DNA from: Nitrospiraceae bacterium
GTDB taxonomy: Bacteria > Nitrospirota > Nitrospiria > Nitrospirales > Nitrospiraceae
Length of the DNA stretch: 64,000 bases
Assembly: GCA_019637075.1 (NCBI GenBank)
Contig: JAHBWI010000003.1
Location: forward strand, 1-64,000
Reading direction: 5' to 3'
The stretch's first letter is position 1, and every line of letters begins with the position of its first letter. Of this stretch, positions 7,876-17,122 are shown in pieces. Both the position numbers and the translations under genes were made by a program. Under the pieces are notes generated by a model. The model did no database searches, had not been told where the DNA came from, and was given only the letters and a program-made list of their open reading frames with translations.

Positions 7876-10089
7876 TCACAACTTCGGTTCCGGCCTGATG
7901 GGGCGGGTCAATGCCTGGAGGGTCTGCAACAGCTGGCGTGCGGCATCCAGGTCTCCAGCGGTCATTGGTGTGAGGCCGAAGCGAGAGCGGGTATACAGCT
8001 GTGTAAGGGCTTCGGCGCTGGGGAGTGCTTCCGACCAGTGAATCTTGATCTCTCCTAGAAATTCCAGCGGTGTCGTTGCAGGAGCCTTCACTAAGCCCTG
8101 CCGGGAGCAACAGACCAGCAAATCTTGATAGATCACAACGGCCGTCTGCTGTGTCGACGTCAGCGCGTTCCTGCCAATGACTGGTCTTTCGCTACGCCGG
8201 CGGGTGAGGAAGAGGAGATATCCAATCCCTGCCAGCAGGATCGCAGCCATCAGCAGGGCCTGCGATCTGTTAACGTGCGAGACCTTGGCAAGTGAGCGGC
8301 CGAGAGTCTCGGTCACGGGCGCAAACATTGTGAAGAACGAATCGGCCAGCCGGGATCGCATGGCATCTCCGCTTTCCCGAAGGTTCTGTACCATCGCCAT
8401 TTGGTCGCTCGCGCTGTAGTGGACGAAAAGTCGATCCCACTTCAGACGGACCGAATCCAGAGCGCTTCGCGTCGCTTGCCACCAGCTGGATGGTGCCGGG
8501 GCCGGTGCTGATGGAGTGGGATCCATGGTGACCCAGCCTGATTGAGGAAAATACACTTCGACCCAGGCGTGGGCATCACGTTGTCGCACCGTATAGTAAC
8601 TTCCGAAGCCGTTCCATTCAGTGGCCAAGAAGCCTGTGACCAGCCGGGCTGGAATGCCCACTGATCGCAGGAGGACCACCATTGCCGTTGCATAATGCTC
8701 GCAGTACCCGGTCCTCCGATCGAATAGGAAATCCTCAAGTGGCCGTGCGGACTGCGTTGCGGGAATTTCCAAACTGTAGCGATAGCTCGTAAGCAGATGG
8801 GTTCGGATCAGACTTACCGCATGGGCGATGCTCGTTGCGGACTTGGTAATGCTATGGGCCAGATCGGACACTTGCGGGCTTGTCGGCGGTAACTGCAAAT
8901 AGTGCCGCTGAATGAATTCGGAATATAGGAAGGCGGTCGCCTTTTGATCGGCGGGGATAATGCTCCTCGGCATTGAGTAAACCGAGTACTGAAGGCGCGA
9001 GTTGCTGGGAAATGGCAAATAGAGTGCGCTCATCGGGTCTGACTGAACGGAGAGGAAGTCTCCGATCACAGTGACCGGCAACGGCGCGCCGAAAATGACC
9101 GGAGTGTCCAATGGTTCCAGCAAAATGTCTTGCCTAAGACGAGCAGTCGCTGGCGGAGGGGGCACGTTTGTTGTGGCCCGAACCGTGAATGTTCCTTGAG
9201 GGGATTCCATCAGTGTGCGGCGATGCAGCAGGCTATTGCTCCATGATTTTCCATTGTACTGATCGTACGCCACGCCGCGTAGGTACAACGATTCGGCTTT
9301 GCCTCTCCCCTCGATTCCTTCCGGCAGTTCAACACGCATGACTACGCTTGGGTCGTGTTTGACCGGGCCAATCATTCCCAAATCAACATGCTCGGTGAAG
9401 CCGGTTGTCCGCAGGCTGTCCCCCCGCCCTTTTTGAAAAAATCCGACACCGATTCTGGGAATCGCAAAGAAGAACATGAGGGTGAGGCAGAAGGCTCCGG
9501 CGGCCACGGCATTGGTCGTCCAAAAGAATCTCAAGCTAATCGGCCTGCTGTTCAAGGTGCGTGTTGCATGAACGAGGGGCTGACCGTCAGGCCCGACTTG
9601 CTCCTCTCGTTCCTTCGTGAGGTGGTAGAGCAGGAGTGTCCAGACGCCGCTCAAAAGATAGGCTATGAAGATCGGGGCATACCAGACATGTGACGTGAGT
9701 GCGGCGGAGGCAAGGATGGCCATGAGGCTGATGGCATAGAGGTGCTGAAAGTCACGACGATGTTCCAGGTTGAACAGCTTATTGATTAGGAGTGTGACCA
9801 GAAAATGAATGCCGGCCGGCAGCAACTCTTGTGAGATGAATATCAGATCCGCCCAAAACCCGGCAAATGCCAGCAGCAGAAAGATGTTCCAGGTTAAGGC
9901 GGAAAACCGTACCGTCGAGAGCCTCGCACCCACACCGGATGTCTTTATGAGGCGAACGAGGGCCACCGCGAACGCCGCGCTACCGAGAATAAGTAACCAA
10001 GTCGGCAGCAGCATCGCGAGTCCGAGACTGGCAAAACTGGTGCCGGCCAGCAGTATCGAACTGAGCCTGAACGCCCGATCAAGCGACAT
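7876..10089 (-). CDS. TgpA-type transglutaminase-like membrane protein
   Basis: Membrane protein of about 737 residues in the DUF3488/transglutaminase (TgpA) family. An N-terminal block of several membrane segments is followed by a periplasmic transglutaminase-core domain and one more membrane segment near the C terminus (LLMAAILLAGIGYLLFL). The catalytic triad is visible: Cys in GYCEHYA (about residue 460), His in RDAHAWVEV and Asp in MDPTP. I start at ATG 10089 (MSLDRAF), which overlaps the end of the upstream DUF58 gene by 11 bases. The frame is open further upstream, but only inside that gene. MoxR, DUF58 and TgpA commonly form an operon. The in vivo substrate is unknown. Confidence 0.88.
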   Translation of the reverse strand: MSLDRAFRLSSILLAGTSFASLGLAMLLPTWLLILGSAAFAVALVRLIKTSGVGARLSTVRFSALTWNIFLLLAFAGFWADLIFISQELLPAGIHFLVTLLINKLFNLEHRRDFQHLYAISLMAILASAALTSHVWYAPIFIAYLLSGVWTLLLYHLTKEREEQVGPDGQPLVHATRTLNSRPISLRFFWTTNAVAAGAFCLTLMFFFAIPRIGVGFFQKGRGDSLRTTGFTEHVDLGMIGPVKHDPSVVMRVELPEGIEGRGKAESLYLRGVAYDQYNGKSWSNSLLHRRTLMESPQGTFTVRATTNVPPPPATARLRQDILLEPLDTPVIFGAPLPVTVIGDFLSVQSDPMSALYLPFPSNSRLQYSVYSMPRSIIPADQKATAFLYSEFIQRHYLQLPPTSPQVSDLAHSITKSATSIAHAVSLIRTHLLTSYRYSLEIPATQSARPLEDFLFDRRTGYCEHYATAMVVLLRSVGIPARLVTGFLATEWNGFGSYYTVRQRDAHAWVEVYFPQSGWVTMDPTPSAPAPAPSSWWQATRSALDSVRLKWDRLFVHYSASDQMAMVQNLRESGDAMRSRLADSFFTMFAPVTETLGRSLAKVSHVNRSQALLMAAILLAGIGYLLFLTRRRSERPVIGRNALTSTQQTAVVIYQDLLVCCSRQGLVKAPATTPLEFLGEIKIHWSEALPSAEALTQLYTRSRFGLTPMTAGDLDAARQLLQTLQALTRPIRPEPKL

Positions 10090-11203
10090 CAAAAAGGTCC
10101 CGATAGGATTCCGGGTCAATGGTGATATCGATAGGGATACCGAGAGGCGAGGAACCGGCTGAGATCCACGGTCGGATGAGGACGGTGAATCCATCTCGGG
10201 AGTTTCTAAGGACTTGCGTCAAGGCGGTCTCTACATCATCCGCGTTTTCCGGATTAGAGCGCGTACACAGTGCCAATGTCTCTAGGATTCGAGTCGCATG
10301 TTCCTCTCCGGCTCCGAACGGGATGGATTCTGATCCCAGCACCAAGCGCAAATGATATCCCCGAGAATGGAGTAGCTGTACGATCGAGCCGGCAATGGAC
10401 AAGGCTCTCTCGAATCGGCTGTCATGCTCGGGCGGGGCTACCGGCGACATTGCCAGGGTTACCCACCTCTGATCTTCGGCCTCAGTCTCCTTGATCATGA
10501 GTTTGGACGTGCGTGCCGTGGTCATCCAATGTATCGCACGGGAATCATCGCCTGTACGGTACTCCCGAAGATTGTAGAGAGAAAGGCCTCGTCCTCGTTG
10601 GGCCAGGTGTTGATCCTGCCCGATCACGCCTAAGTCTTGGAGTAAGCTGGAGGGGAGTGGATACCGTGCGGGGCAGACAATGATAGAGGTCTCGGCTGGG
10701 TAATAACGCTTTTTCAAGAACAGGCCAAAGGGGAATGGTGTGATAACGCGAATCCCGTCGAGACGAGAGTATCCACGTTTCAGCAGCAGTAAAGGATACG
10801 AGATCAAGATAGTGGCTCGTGGTGCGATGTATTGGAGATGGGCGCCACGGTCGAGATCGATCCCCTCGGTGACGTCAACGAGACGAAGAGAAAAACTGGG
10901 TAGGCGGAGTTTGCAATTTTTTACCTCGAGTGTGATCGTCGTCGGTTCGTTGGCGAACAGGTACTCGGGAGCATGGCGGCCAAATTCCAATCGCCGGAGG
11001 CACTGCTCAGAAAGCAGGCCAGACATGACGATCAAGCTCAGCATCATGGCGAGCAACAGGTAGAAGAGATTGTTGCCGGTGTTCACGGCGGCTACACCGA
11101 CTGCTAGGGTAAACAGCAGGAAGCGGGTGCCTTCGGATGTCAATCGTATCGAGCGGCGTGGCGAGATTCGGCTGAAGATGGTCCTAGCGAAGGGCTGCGG
11201 CAT
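10079..11203 (-). CDS. DUF58 domain protein
   Basis: Membrane-anchored protein of about 374 residues. Two hydrophobic segments near the N terminus (FLLFTLAVGVAAV and LFYLLLAMMLSLIVM) precede a soluble region with the DUF58 signature REYRTGDDSRAIHW. DUF58 proteins resemble von Willebrand A-type domains and are encoded next to MoxR ATPases, which probably remodel them. Here the gene lies between moxR (33 bases upstream after its stop) and the transglutaminase gene, which it overlaps. I favour the ATG at 11203 (MPQPF); an in-frame start at 11224 is also possible. Confidence 0.88.
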   Translation of the reverse strand: MPQPFARTIFSRISPRRSIRLTSEGTRFLLFTLAVGVAAVNTGNNLFYLLLAMMLSLIVMSGLLSEQCLRRLEFGRHAPEYLFANEPTTITLEVKNCKLRLPSFSLRLVDVTEGIDLDRGAHLQYIAPRATILISYPLLLLKRGYSRLDGIRVITPFPFGLFLKKRYYPAETSIIVCPARYPLPSSLLQDLGVIGQDQHLAQRGRGLSLYNLREYRTGDDSRAIHWMTTARTSKLMIKETEAEDQRWVTLAMSPVAPPEHDSRFERALSIAGSIVQLLHSRGYHLRLVLGSESIPFGAGEEHATRILETLALCTRSNPENADDVETALTQVLRNSRDGFTVLIRPWISAGSSPLGIPIDITIDPESYRDLFDVA

Positions 11204-11257
11204 AGTCCAACGTGATGTCCTCAACCGAGGGGGGATGAGACAGCGCCCTATGCCGGT

Positions 11258-12199
11258 TTAGATAGGGACCGGTACAGCGGCCAAGAGATCCTGAATCACC
11301 CGTTCAGCTTGCTCGAAGCTGTTGGTACGCACACCCTGGGCACGGTTAAGCATGACGCGGTGAGATAGGACGGTTGGGGCCAGTTCCTTGATGTCCTCGG
11401 GGCAGCAATAGTCCCGGTCGCGTACGAGAGCAAGGGCTTTGGCCGCTTTACACAGTGCCAAGGTCCCGCGTGTGCTTACGCCCAGGGACAGCATCTCGTG
11501 CTGACGCGTGGCTTGCACGATGGCTAGTAGGTAGTCCAAGAGACTGTCTTCCATCCGAACCTTTTCCACCATCGCTTGCAGATCGAGCACATTCTGAGCG
11601 GTAAGCACGGCTTGAATTTCGTTGGCCGGGTGGAGTGACTGCGGACGGTCCAACACCTTCTTTTCCTCGTCCGGAGTCGGGTAGCCGATTCGGAGCCGCA
11701 TCAGAAACCGGTCGAGTTGCGATTCCGGCAAGGGAAAGGTGCCGTGATATTCCGCCGGATTCTGTGTGGCGATTACCATAAACGGTTGGGCGAGCGGATA
11801 GGTTTGGTTATCGACGGAAATCTGGGCCTCACTCATCGCCTCCAGCAAGCTGCTTTGGGTTTTTGGAGTGGTGCGGTTGATTTCGTCAGCCAACACGATG
11901 TTTGCGAACAGGGGCCCCGGCATGAACTCAAACGCCTGCTTCTGCCGATTGAAGATCGAGATTCCCACGATATCAGAGGGCAAAAGGTCGCTCGTGAATT
12001 GGATCCGTTTGAATGAGCAGTCGATTGATCGCGCAAGACTGTGTGCCAACGTGGTTTTCCCGACCCCCGGCACGTCTTCGATGAGCAAATGCCCTCTGGC
12101 GAGAAGGCAGACGACCGACATTTCGATGACGCGGGATTTACCCTTGATGACACGTGCAACGTTGTCGCGTAAGGCTTTGATAGATTGAGAGGAATTCAC
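11258..12199 (-). CDS. MoxR family AAA+ ATPase
   Basis: 313-residue AAA+ ATPase of the MoxR/RavA branch, thought to act as a chaperone-like remodeller of partner proteins with vWA-type or DUF58 domains. Walker A is GVGKTT (about residue 45), Walker B is VLADEINR, sensor 1 is ATQNP, and the family sequence FLMRLRIGYP follows. The length is typical. The start is GTG at 12199 with no strong ribosome binding site. It is the first of three genes moxR-DUF58-tgpA on the minus strand. Confidence 0.92.
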   Translation of the reverse strand: MNSSQSIKALRDNVARVIKGKSRVIEMSVVCLLARGHLLIEDVPGVGKTTLAHSLARSIDCSFKRIQFTSDLLPSDIVGISIFNRQKQAFEFMPGPLFANIVLADEINRTTPKTQSSLLEAMSEAQISVDNQTYPLAQPFMVIATQNPAEYHGTFPLPESQLDRFLMRLRIGYPTPDEEKKVLDRPQSLHPANEIQAVLTAQNVLDLQAMVEKVRMEDSLLDYLLAIVQATRQHEMLSLGVSTRGTLALCKAAKALALVRDRDYCCPEDIKELAPTVLSHRVMLNRAQGVRTNSFEQAERVIQDLLAAVPVPI

Positions 12200-12347
12200 G
12201 ATGGAGGTTCTTTGAGACAGGCACCGGGTTCAGGGCCCGGCCACGTATGAAGGAAGTCTAACAGAGGGGGTACGGACCGTCAATTTAACGAGAGTTTCCT
12301 GCACAACTAGGATCCATACTGCAGCTCCGGAGTCGGCGAACGAGGAT

Positions 12348-13676
12348 TTAATCACTGACGGGAGTGGATTCGGGCACAAGGGTGAGAAACCATGGCGAGG
12401 ACTCTTCCGCCATGTCACGGAATTTCTCCGCAGTGCTACTGGCCGGTATCAAATCAAATCGTGCTCCACGGCGGATTTCGACCATGCGAAATCGAAAGGG
12501 GCTTGTTGCCACTGCCTGAGTAGGGAGAACCCGAGGCATTTCACGGCGCAGGGGCGTCAGATCGGCGAGGCTGCACCGGTCGCCTTCTTTCAATTCTGAG
12601 AGGCGCTGGTATATCTCTCCAAACAGTGACGGAATTAGCTCTGGATTCAGTGCCACGTCCGGCGGCCGGACGTCAGGAGATTCGATCAGTTGGGACAGAA
12701 TCTCCCAAAAGACCTGAGAATCGACCGCCCCTAGGATGCAGAGCGCCCCTCGGTTCGCCATCAACTCAAGCAAAGCAAGCGGGCCTCGAATTTCAAACTT
12801 CCATGGTGGAAAGACGAGGCTCCGGCCGCCGTGCAGGACCTCGAGCGCGGCCTCCTTCTCATGGCGTATCTGCCTTGAGTGGCCTTTCGTCCTCCGCAGT
12901 TCTGTGTCAATGATGTCCGAGGATAAACGTGTGGGTTCGTAGGCAAACGTAGGCGTCGCCGGTGCCCAACAGGTCACGATTGCATACCTTGCAGCTAGCC
13001 GTTCGGTTTGATCCAGCGCCTGCAATGCAAACATATCTTGATTCCCATGGAACGAGAACTGGACGCTGGGATTTTCCCGAATTGTTCTGAGGCGAATCGG
13101 ATTGGCATGCAGCGGCCCACCCAATCGGGAGTCGGGGTTGAGGCGATCGAGGGAATGTAGAATCAATGTGCGATCGTGCTCGCGCAATGCCGGCACGTAT
13201 TGCTCTACCAATTGCTCGGCAAATGAGAGATCGCCAGCTCCGAGTTCCAAGAGGGATGCGGGCGTTGTCTCCAATAATAGGTCGAAGGGATTGTTGTGCG
13301 AGCGCACAAATGTTTCGACCGCTTGCGGTGTTATTTCCGGAGTCGGCCATTTGGGAGCTATCGCGCCACGAATGCCGAAGAGAACGCAAAGCGCGCGCAA
13401 TGCTTTTGATGGAGGAAGTCCCGTCAGTTCCTTGAGGGTTTCGCTCCTGCTTGAGGGCTGGCTCTGATGGTGGCGTTGCAGGGCGTCGAGCAGTTTGGGC
13501 TTGAGCGATTCCGAAATGGGTGAGGATTGGACGGCTCGAGTCAAGGCGTCGAGTGTTGCAGGGAGGGCGTCGGTGACGATTAGGCGTCGAGAAGATTCCC
13601 ACGCTGCTTCATTCGAAGAGCGGGCCGAGGATACTCGACGCCGAAACGTGGCCAAGTCTGCTGGGTCAGGCTCCAT
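12348..13676 (-). CDS. Hypothetical protein with methyltransferase-like motif
   Basis: 442 residues, soluble, no signal peptide. A segment reading LLELGAGDLSFAEQL (about residues 160-175) matches the glycine-rich motif I of class I SAM-dependent methyltransferases. Later sequence (HGNQDMFALQALDQ and AIVTCWAPATPTFAYEP) could be the equivalent of later strands, but I cannot place a known subfamily. I chose the ATG at 13676 because AGGA lies six bases upstream. It precedes the moxR operon on the same strand with a gap of about 150 bases. A methyltransferase role is inference from one motif. Confidence 0.7.
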   Translation of the reverse strand: MEPDPADLATFRRRVSSARSSNEAAWESSRRLIVTDALPATLDALTRAVQSSPISESLKPKLLDALQRHHQSQPSSRSETLKELTGLPPSKALRALCVLFGIRGAIAPKWPTPEITPQAVETFVRSHNNPFDLLLETTPASLLELGAGDLSFAEQLVEQYVPALREHDRTLILHSLDRLNPDSRLGGPLHANPIRLRTIRENPSVQFSFHGNQDMFALQALDQTERLAARYAIVTCWAPATPTFAYEPTRLSSDIIDTELRRTKGHSRQIRHEKEAALEVLHGGRSLVFPPWKFEIRGPLALLELMANRGALCILGAVDSQVFWEILSQLIESPDVRPPDVALNPELIPSLFGEIYQRLSELKEGDRCSLADLTPLRREMPRVLPTQAVATSPFRFRMVEIRRGARFDLIPASSTAEKFRDMAEESSPWFLTLVPESTPVSD

Positions 13677-13773
13677 GAATTCCTGCACGATCAAGTGCAG
13701 CCTAGCGGGGGGGTAGATATGGAGTCAAGGCGGTGTGGTTGCCCCTAGCTGGACCGTATGATAGGTACTGGCC

Positions 13774-14805
13774 ATGGGAATCAGTAACACCTCGCGCTCG
13801 GCTCTGATGTCTGGTTCGCGGAAGCTTGTCGGACTGACTGCTCTCCTGTTGGTCGATTTTTTGCTGCTTACCGGCTGTAATGGTGAGGTTCGTCCCATTG
13901 CGGCGCAATCCCTTCAGGCGGGCTCCGTGGCCTGGTCTGCGGGGCAGGTGATCGATACCAAGACTGGTACCGCGGTTCCAAGGTCAGAATGGGAGAAAGC
14001 GCTGGCCCAGTATGACGTCATCTACTTGGGGGAAGAGCATCACAATTCTCATCACATTGCGGCTGCGTTGGAGGTCTTGCAAGCGATGCTCGATCAGGGG
14101 CGTCAACCGACCTTGGCCATGGAAATGTTCGGTTGGGACGGCCAACCTGCCCTAGATGAGTACCTCCGCTCGACCGAGGCGTCCCGGGACCATTTCCTCG
14201 ATCGAGTTCTGTGGAAGCAGAACTGGGGTGGCCCCTTCGAGGACTATGAGCCCCTAGTACAGTTTGCCAAGGATCATCGACTGTCAGTGATCGCTCTCAA
14301 TCCGCCCAAGACCCTCATTCGGCAGGTTGTACAGTACGGAGTCACGCGCATGCGCGAGCGACCGGATTGGGGTCAGTGGGGCATGGCGAGCGAAACGATC
14401 GTGGATGATCCGGCTTATCGCGATCGGATTCTCTCCCAACTACAAGCTTGTCATGGGGGAGGCGCACCGGAAGGCTACCAAACCATGTATGAGGCTTCCA
14501 TGGTAAGGGACGAGGGTATGGCGAAGACCGTGGCGACGTTGGTACGGGCTTCTGAGTTCAAGGGACATCAGGCTCCTGGTCCCATCGTCAGTTACACCGG
14601 CGGTGGTCATATCCAGTATAAACTCCCCGTACCGAACCGAGTTCTGCGAAGAATCCCATCGGACCTCAAGCAAGTCACTGTGTACCTCTCGACATTTGAG
14701 CCAAACCGGGAGACTGAACTGAGGGATTCAATGAGGGAAGGTATTGCCGATTTCATTTGGCTCACACCTGCCGGTGCGCAAGGTTCCCCCAAGCGCTGTC
14801 GCTAA
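13774..14805 (+). CDS. ChaN-like haem-binding lipoprotein
   Basis: 343-residue lipoprotein with a hydrophobic signal and lipobox LLTGC (Cys at about residue 35), followed by a ChaN/DUF399 domain. The family signature is visible as DVIYLGEEHHNSHH near residue 85 and AMEMFGWDGQPALDEYL near 120. Characterised ChaN proteins bind haem at the outer membrane and are linked to iron uptake. A Nitrospira cell has a large haem demand, but the role here is inferred. The start may be ATG 13774 or the internal ATG 13807, which gives a shorter signal peptide. It is divergent from the methyltransferase-like gene. Confidence 0.83.
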   Translation: MGISNTSRSALMSGSRKLVGLTALLLVDFLLLTGCNGEVRPIAAQSLQAGSVAWSAGQVIDTKTGTAVPRSEWEKALAQYDVIYLGEEHHNSHHIAAALEVLQAMLDQGRQPTLAMEMFGWDGQPALDEYLRSTEASRDHFLDRVLWKQNWGGPFEDYEPLVQFAKDHRLSVIALNPPKTLIRQVVQYGVTRMRERPDWGQWGMASETIVDDPAYRDRILSQLQACHGGGAPEGYQTMYEASMVRDEGMAKTVATLVRASEFKGHQAPGPIVSYTGGGHIQYKLPVPNRVLRRIPSDLKQVTVYLSTFEPNRETELRDSMREGIADFIWLTPAGAQGSPKRCR

Positions 14806-14948
14806 ACAGCATTCACCACGCAATGCGCCTATGCTTTGATTCCCCCGGAGGAGAGGGGGTGTCTCCCCTCCCTGGCGGGATTGTGAAATCCCCACCTAGC
14901 CTCTAGATTTCTTTCAGTGGCTGCGGCTTGTAGGCTGGAGGTGCAACC

Positions 14949-15899
14949 TTGACACTAAAGCGGTCGCTGGTCAGACTACGAGACAAGCTTGGCAATGCCT
15001 CATTTCCCCCTACATACAGAACTGGTGGACATATGAGAGGAAAGATCGCCTGTTCAGCCGACCGTCTAAGTCTGTTGGATGCTTCCATGATCAGTTCGGT
15101 GGTAGAGCCGACTGCCTTCCAAATTGGAAGGCAGTACCATGCCGAACATAGGGTGCGCATTACTGACGCCTCCGATACGCAGGTAACCTCTGCAGTCATG
15201 GGAAATTCCGGCCTCTACGAACAGACGATTCGGCTTCATGAGGGATTCCTCGAAGCCAGGTGTTCATGCACGCTCTCGGAACAACCACTCTGTCGGCATG
15301 GTGTGGCATCTCTGCTCGAGTATCAGCAATTGCACAGGGCCCGTGCTGCGTCGAGGGTCAAACCCGTTGTCCCGCGCCCTGAATCTGAACGACGAGTACC
15401 CTCCTCGACGCCATCCAATGACGTCAAACTCAGTGAACTCACCCGATTCATGGAGTGGATGCAGCGCACGGTGCAGGCCATGGAACATGACCACCCTCTT
15501 CCGCCAGCTCCTGATTTCAATGGTAGCGAGGTCGCAGCTTGGGTTGAAGTGATTCGGAATATGGACGCCCGAAGACGGGAGAGCGAGGTTGCGCAGGTGG
15601 GGCTCGAGGCCGATCTCAGGAATCGAGATGCAGCTGTCGCTAGAATAACGCAACAATTGGAGGCTTCTGTCGAAGAGGCGAAGTCCTTACAGGCATCCTG
15701 TCGAGAACTGCAACACGAATTGGAAGTCCATAAGTCTACCATTACAAAGACAACCGGTCTCTCTCGACAGGTCGAACAGTTTGACGGGGAAATCAAAGCG
15801 ATTACCGGAATCCTGGCTGAGAAGTGTGCTCGGTTGGAGGCTCTGGCCGGTACGAGTCGGGAGGTGGCTGCAATGCTGAAGTTGTTCGATAAGGCATGA
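14949..15899 (+). CDS. SWIM zinc-finger/coiled-coil protein
   Basis: Up to 316 residues. A SWIM-type zinc-binding motif CSC-x8-C-x-H (CSCTLSEQPLCRH, about residues 99-112) is followed by a proline-rich linker, then a long heptad-like helical region (about residues 190-310) expected to form a coiled coil. SWIM domains bind DNA or proteins. I use a TTG start at 14949 because GGAGG lies seven bases upstream. An ATG at 15033 would begin the protein just before its conserved part and remains possible. It stands alone between ChaN and the small membrane protein. Exact role unknown. Confidence 0.75.
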   Translation: MTLKRSLVRLRDKLGNASFPPTYRTGGHMRGKIACSADRLSLLDASMISSVVEPTAFQIGRQYHAEHRVRITDASDTQVTSAVMGNSGLYEQTIRLHEGFLEARCSCTLSEQPLCRHGVASLLEYQQLHRARAASRVKPVVPRPESERRVPSSTPSNDVKLSELTRFMEWMQRTVQAMEHDHPLPPAPDFNGSEVAAWVEVIRNMDARRRESEVAQVGLEADLRNRDAAVARITQQLEASVEEAKSLQASCRELQHELEVHKSTITKTTGLSRQVEQFDGEIKAITGILAEKCARLEALAGTSREVAAMLKLFDKA

Positions 15900-15976
15900 G
15901 CCAGCGGATCATGAAGAGCGCGACTTCTTTCCCGCCCGTCACCCATTGCGATGGGTTTTTCAAGGTGAAAACCCTC

Positions 15977-16006
15977 TTGCACCCTTCAATCTCGATTCTG
16001 TAAGAT
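15977..16006 (+). promoter_or_regulatory. Promoter of the 58-residue membrane protein
   Basis: A -35 box TTGCAC (15977-15982) and a -10 box TAAGAT (16001-16006) are separated by 18 bases, about 40 bases before the start codon at 16049. Confidence 0.5.
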
Positions 16007-16048
16007 ACAGCCCTCTTTTTGGTTTCTTGCCTACAAGGGGGTAGATCC

Positions 16049-16225
16049 ATGAACAGGTTGGTCGCAGGAACGATCAGTGGGCTCGTGGCGTTGCAGTCAG
16101 CCGTTGCCTTTGCCAACGTCAGCGAAGGTCCGCCGGATTACAGCGGTATCACGGCCATGTACTATGTCCTGATCGGCTTGGTCTTGGCGTTCGGTGTCTA
16201 CGATACCTTCATCAAGAAGGGCTAA
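16049..16225 (+). CDS. Small single-span membrane protein
   Basis: 58 residues, starting at ATG 16049, which has AAGGGGG eight bases upstream. The N terminus is a typical signal sequence (MNRLVAGTISGLVALQSAVA) with a possible cleavage after AFA. A second hydrophobic segment (AMYYVLIGLVLAFGVY) ends in a short basic tail (KKG), so the mature product would be one membrane span with a small exported loop. It has a dedicated promoter and terminator, the layout of a short monocistronic gene. I do not recognise the family. It could be an accessory subunit of a membrane complex. Confidence 0.8.
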   Translation: MNRLVAGTISGLVALQSAVAFANVSEGPPDYSGITAMYYVLIGLVLAFGVYDTFIKKG

Positions 16226-16242
16226 CAGTAGACCGTAGATTC

Positions 16243-16298
16243 AAGCGTGAAATGGTGCCTGCCAGCGGGGGTTGGGCGCTGTTTCACGCTTTCTTTTT
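16243..16298 (+). terminator. Intrinsic terminator of small membrane protein gene
   Basis: The inverted repeat AAGCGTGAAA (16243-16252) and TTTCACGCTT (16282-16291) forms a ten-pair stem, followed by TTCTTTTT. It lies 18 bases after the stop codon and overlaps the end of the convergent esterase gene. Confidence 0.8.
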
Positions 16299-17063
16299 GG
16301 GTGATAAGTTGTCTGCCCCTTCGGAGCGATTCAGAAGGGGCCTCACCGTCTGCAGAACCGTCTCTGCAATAATGCGATGGCCCTCCGCTGTCGGGTGAAT
16401 GCCATCCGCCTGGTTCAACCCGCTCTTTCCTCCGACCCCCTCCAAGAAAAACGGAACGAATGGTAGGTGATGCCGAGAGGCGAGCTCCCGATAGATCGCC
16501 TCAAATTGTCTTGTGTATTCCTCTCCGTAGTTGGGCGGGAGCTTCATTCCCGCAAGGACGACTTGGACATGGGCTTCTTTCAGCTTTCGAATAATAGTAT
16601 CTAGATTTGATCGTGTCTCGGAGAGGCTCAGTCCCCGCAGGCCGTCATTCCCGCCCAGTTCCAGCACTACCAGTCTAGGTTTACTCTTCAGAATCCAGCC
16701 GACACGTCTGAGACCTCCTGCTGTTGTTTCACCGCTGACACCAGCATTCACCACTTCATAGTCGTATCCCAATGACGCGAGCTTACTTTCGAGTTGTGAA
16801 GGATACGCCTGATCCTGTGACACGCCGAATCCAGCCGTGAGACTATCACCGAACGCCACGATGCGAGGACGTGGGTCTCGCCTTTCAAGCTCTGTGGGGG
16901 ATGAAACGGCCTGCCCCGGAGCGTAAGTGGTCGCCATCTGCATGGCGAGTACTGTAGTCCATGATGAGATCATGAGAAGCGTTGCCGCCGGCAGCAAGGC
17001 GAAGGGGATGAGTGCATTCATGCGAGAGAGTCGACAGATCATGAAAAGCGACGAGTAGCCCAT
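16284..17063 (-). CDS. tesA: GDSL esterase/lysophospholipase (TesA-like)
   Basis: SGNH/GDSL hydrolase of about 259 residues, exported. All four family blocks are present: block I AFGDSLTAGFG with the catalytic Ser, block II with the Gly, block III GGNDGLRG, and block V DGIHPTAEGH with the catalytic Asp and His. A hydrophobic segment near residues 15-35 is a signal peptide or anchor. Several start codons are possible (17063, 17042, 17021). It is transcribed divergently from an ABC ATPase/permease pair, the same arrangement as tesA with ybbA-ybbP in enterobacteria. It likely hydrolyses thioesters or lysophospholipids. Confidence 0.88.
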   Translation of the reverse strand: MGYSSLFMICRLSRMNALIPFALLPAATLLMISSWTTVLAMQMATTYAPGQAVSSPTELERRDPRPRIVAFGDSLTAGFGVSQDQAYPSQLESKLASLGYDYEVVNAGVSGETTAGGLRRVGWILKSKPRLVVLELGGNDGLRGLSLSETRSNLDTIIRKLKEAHVQVVLAGMKLPPNYGEEYTRQFEAIYRELASRHHLPFVPFFLEGVGGKSGLNQADGIHPTAEGHRIIAETVLQTVRPLLNRSEGADNLSPKKKA

Positions 17064-17122
17064 TGCCCTACAGTATAATATGAACCAGTCTGTCGTCGTA
17101 GCCGACGGGACGGAAAGGATTC

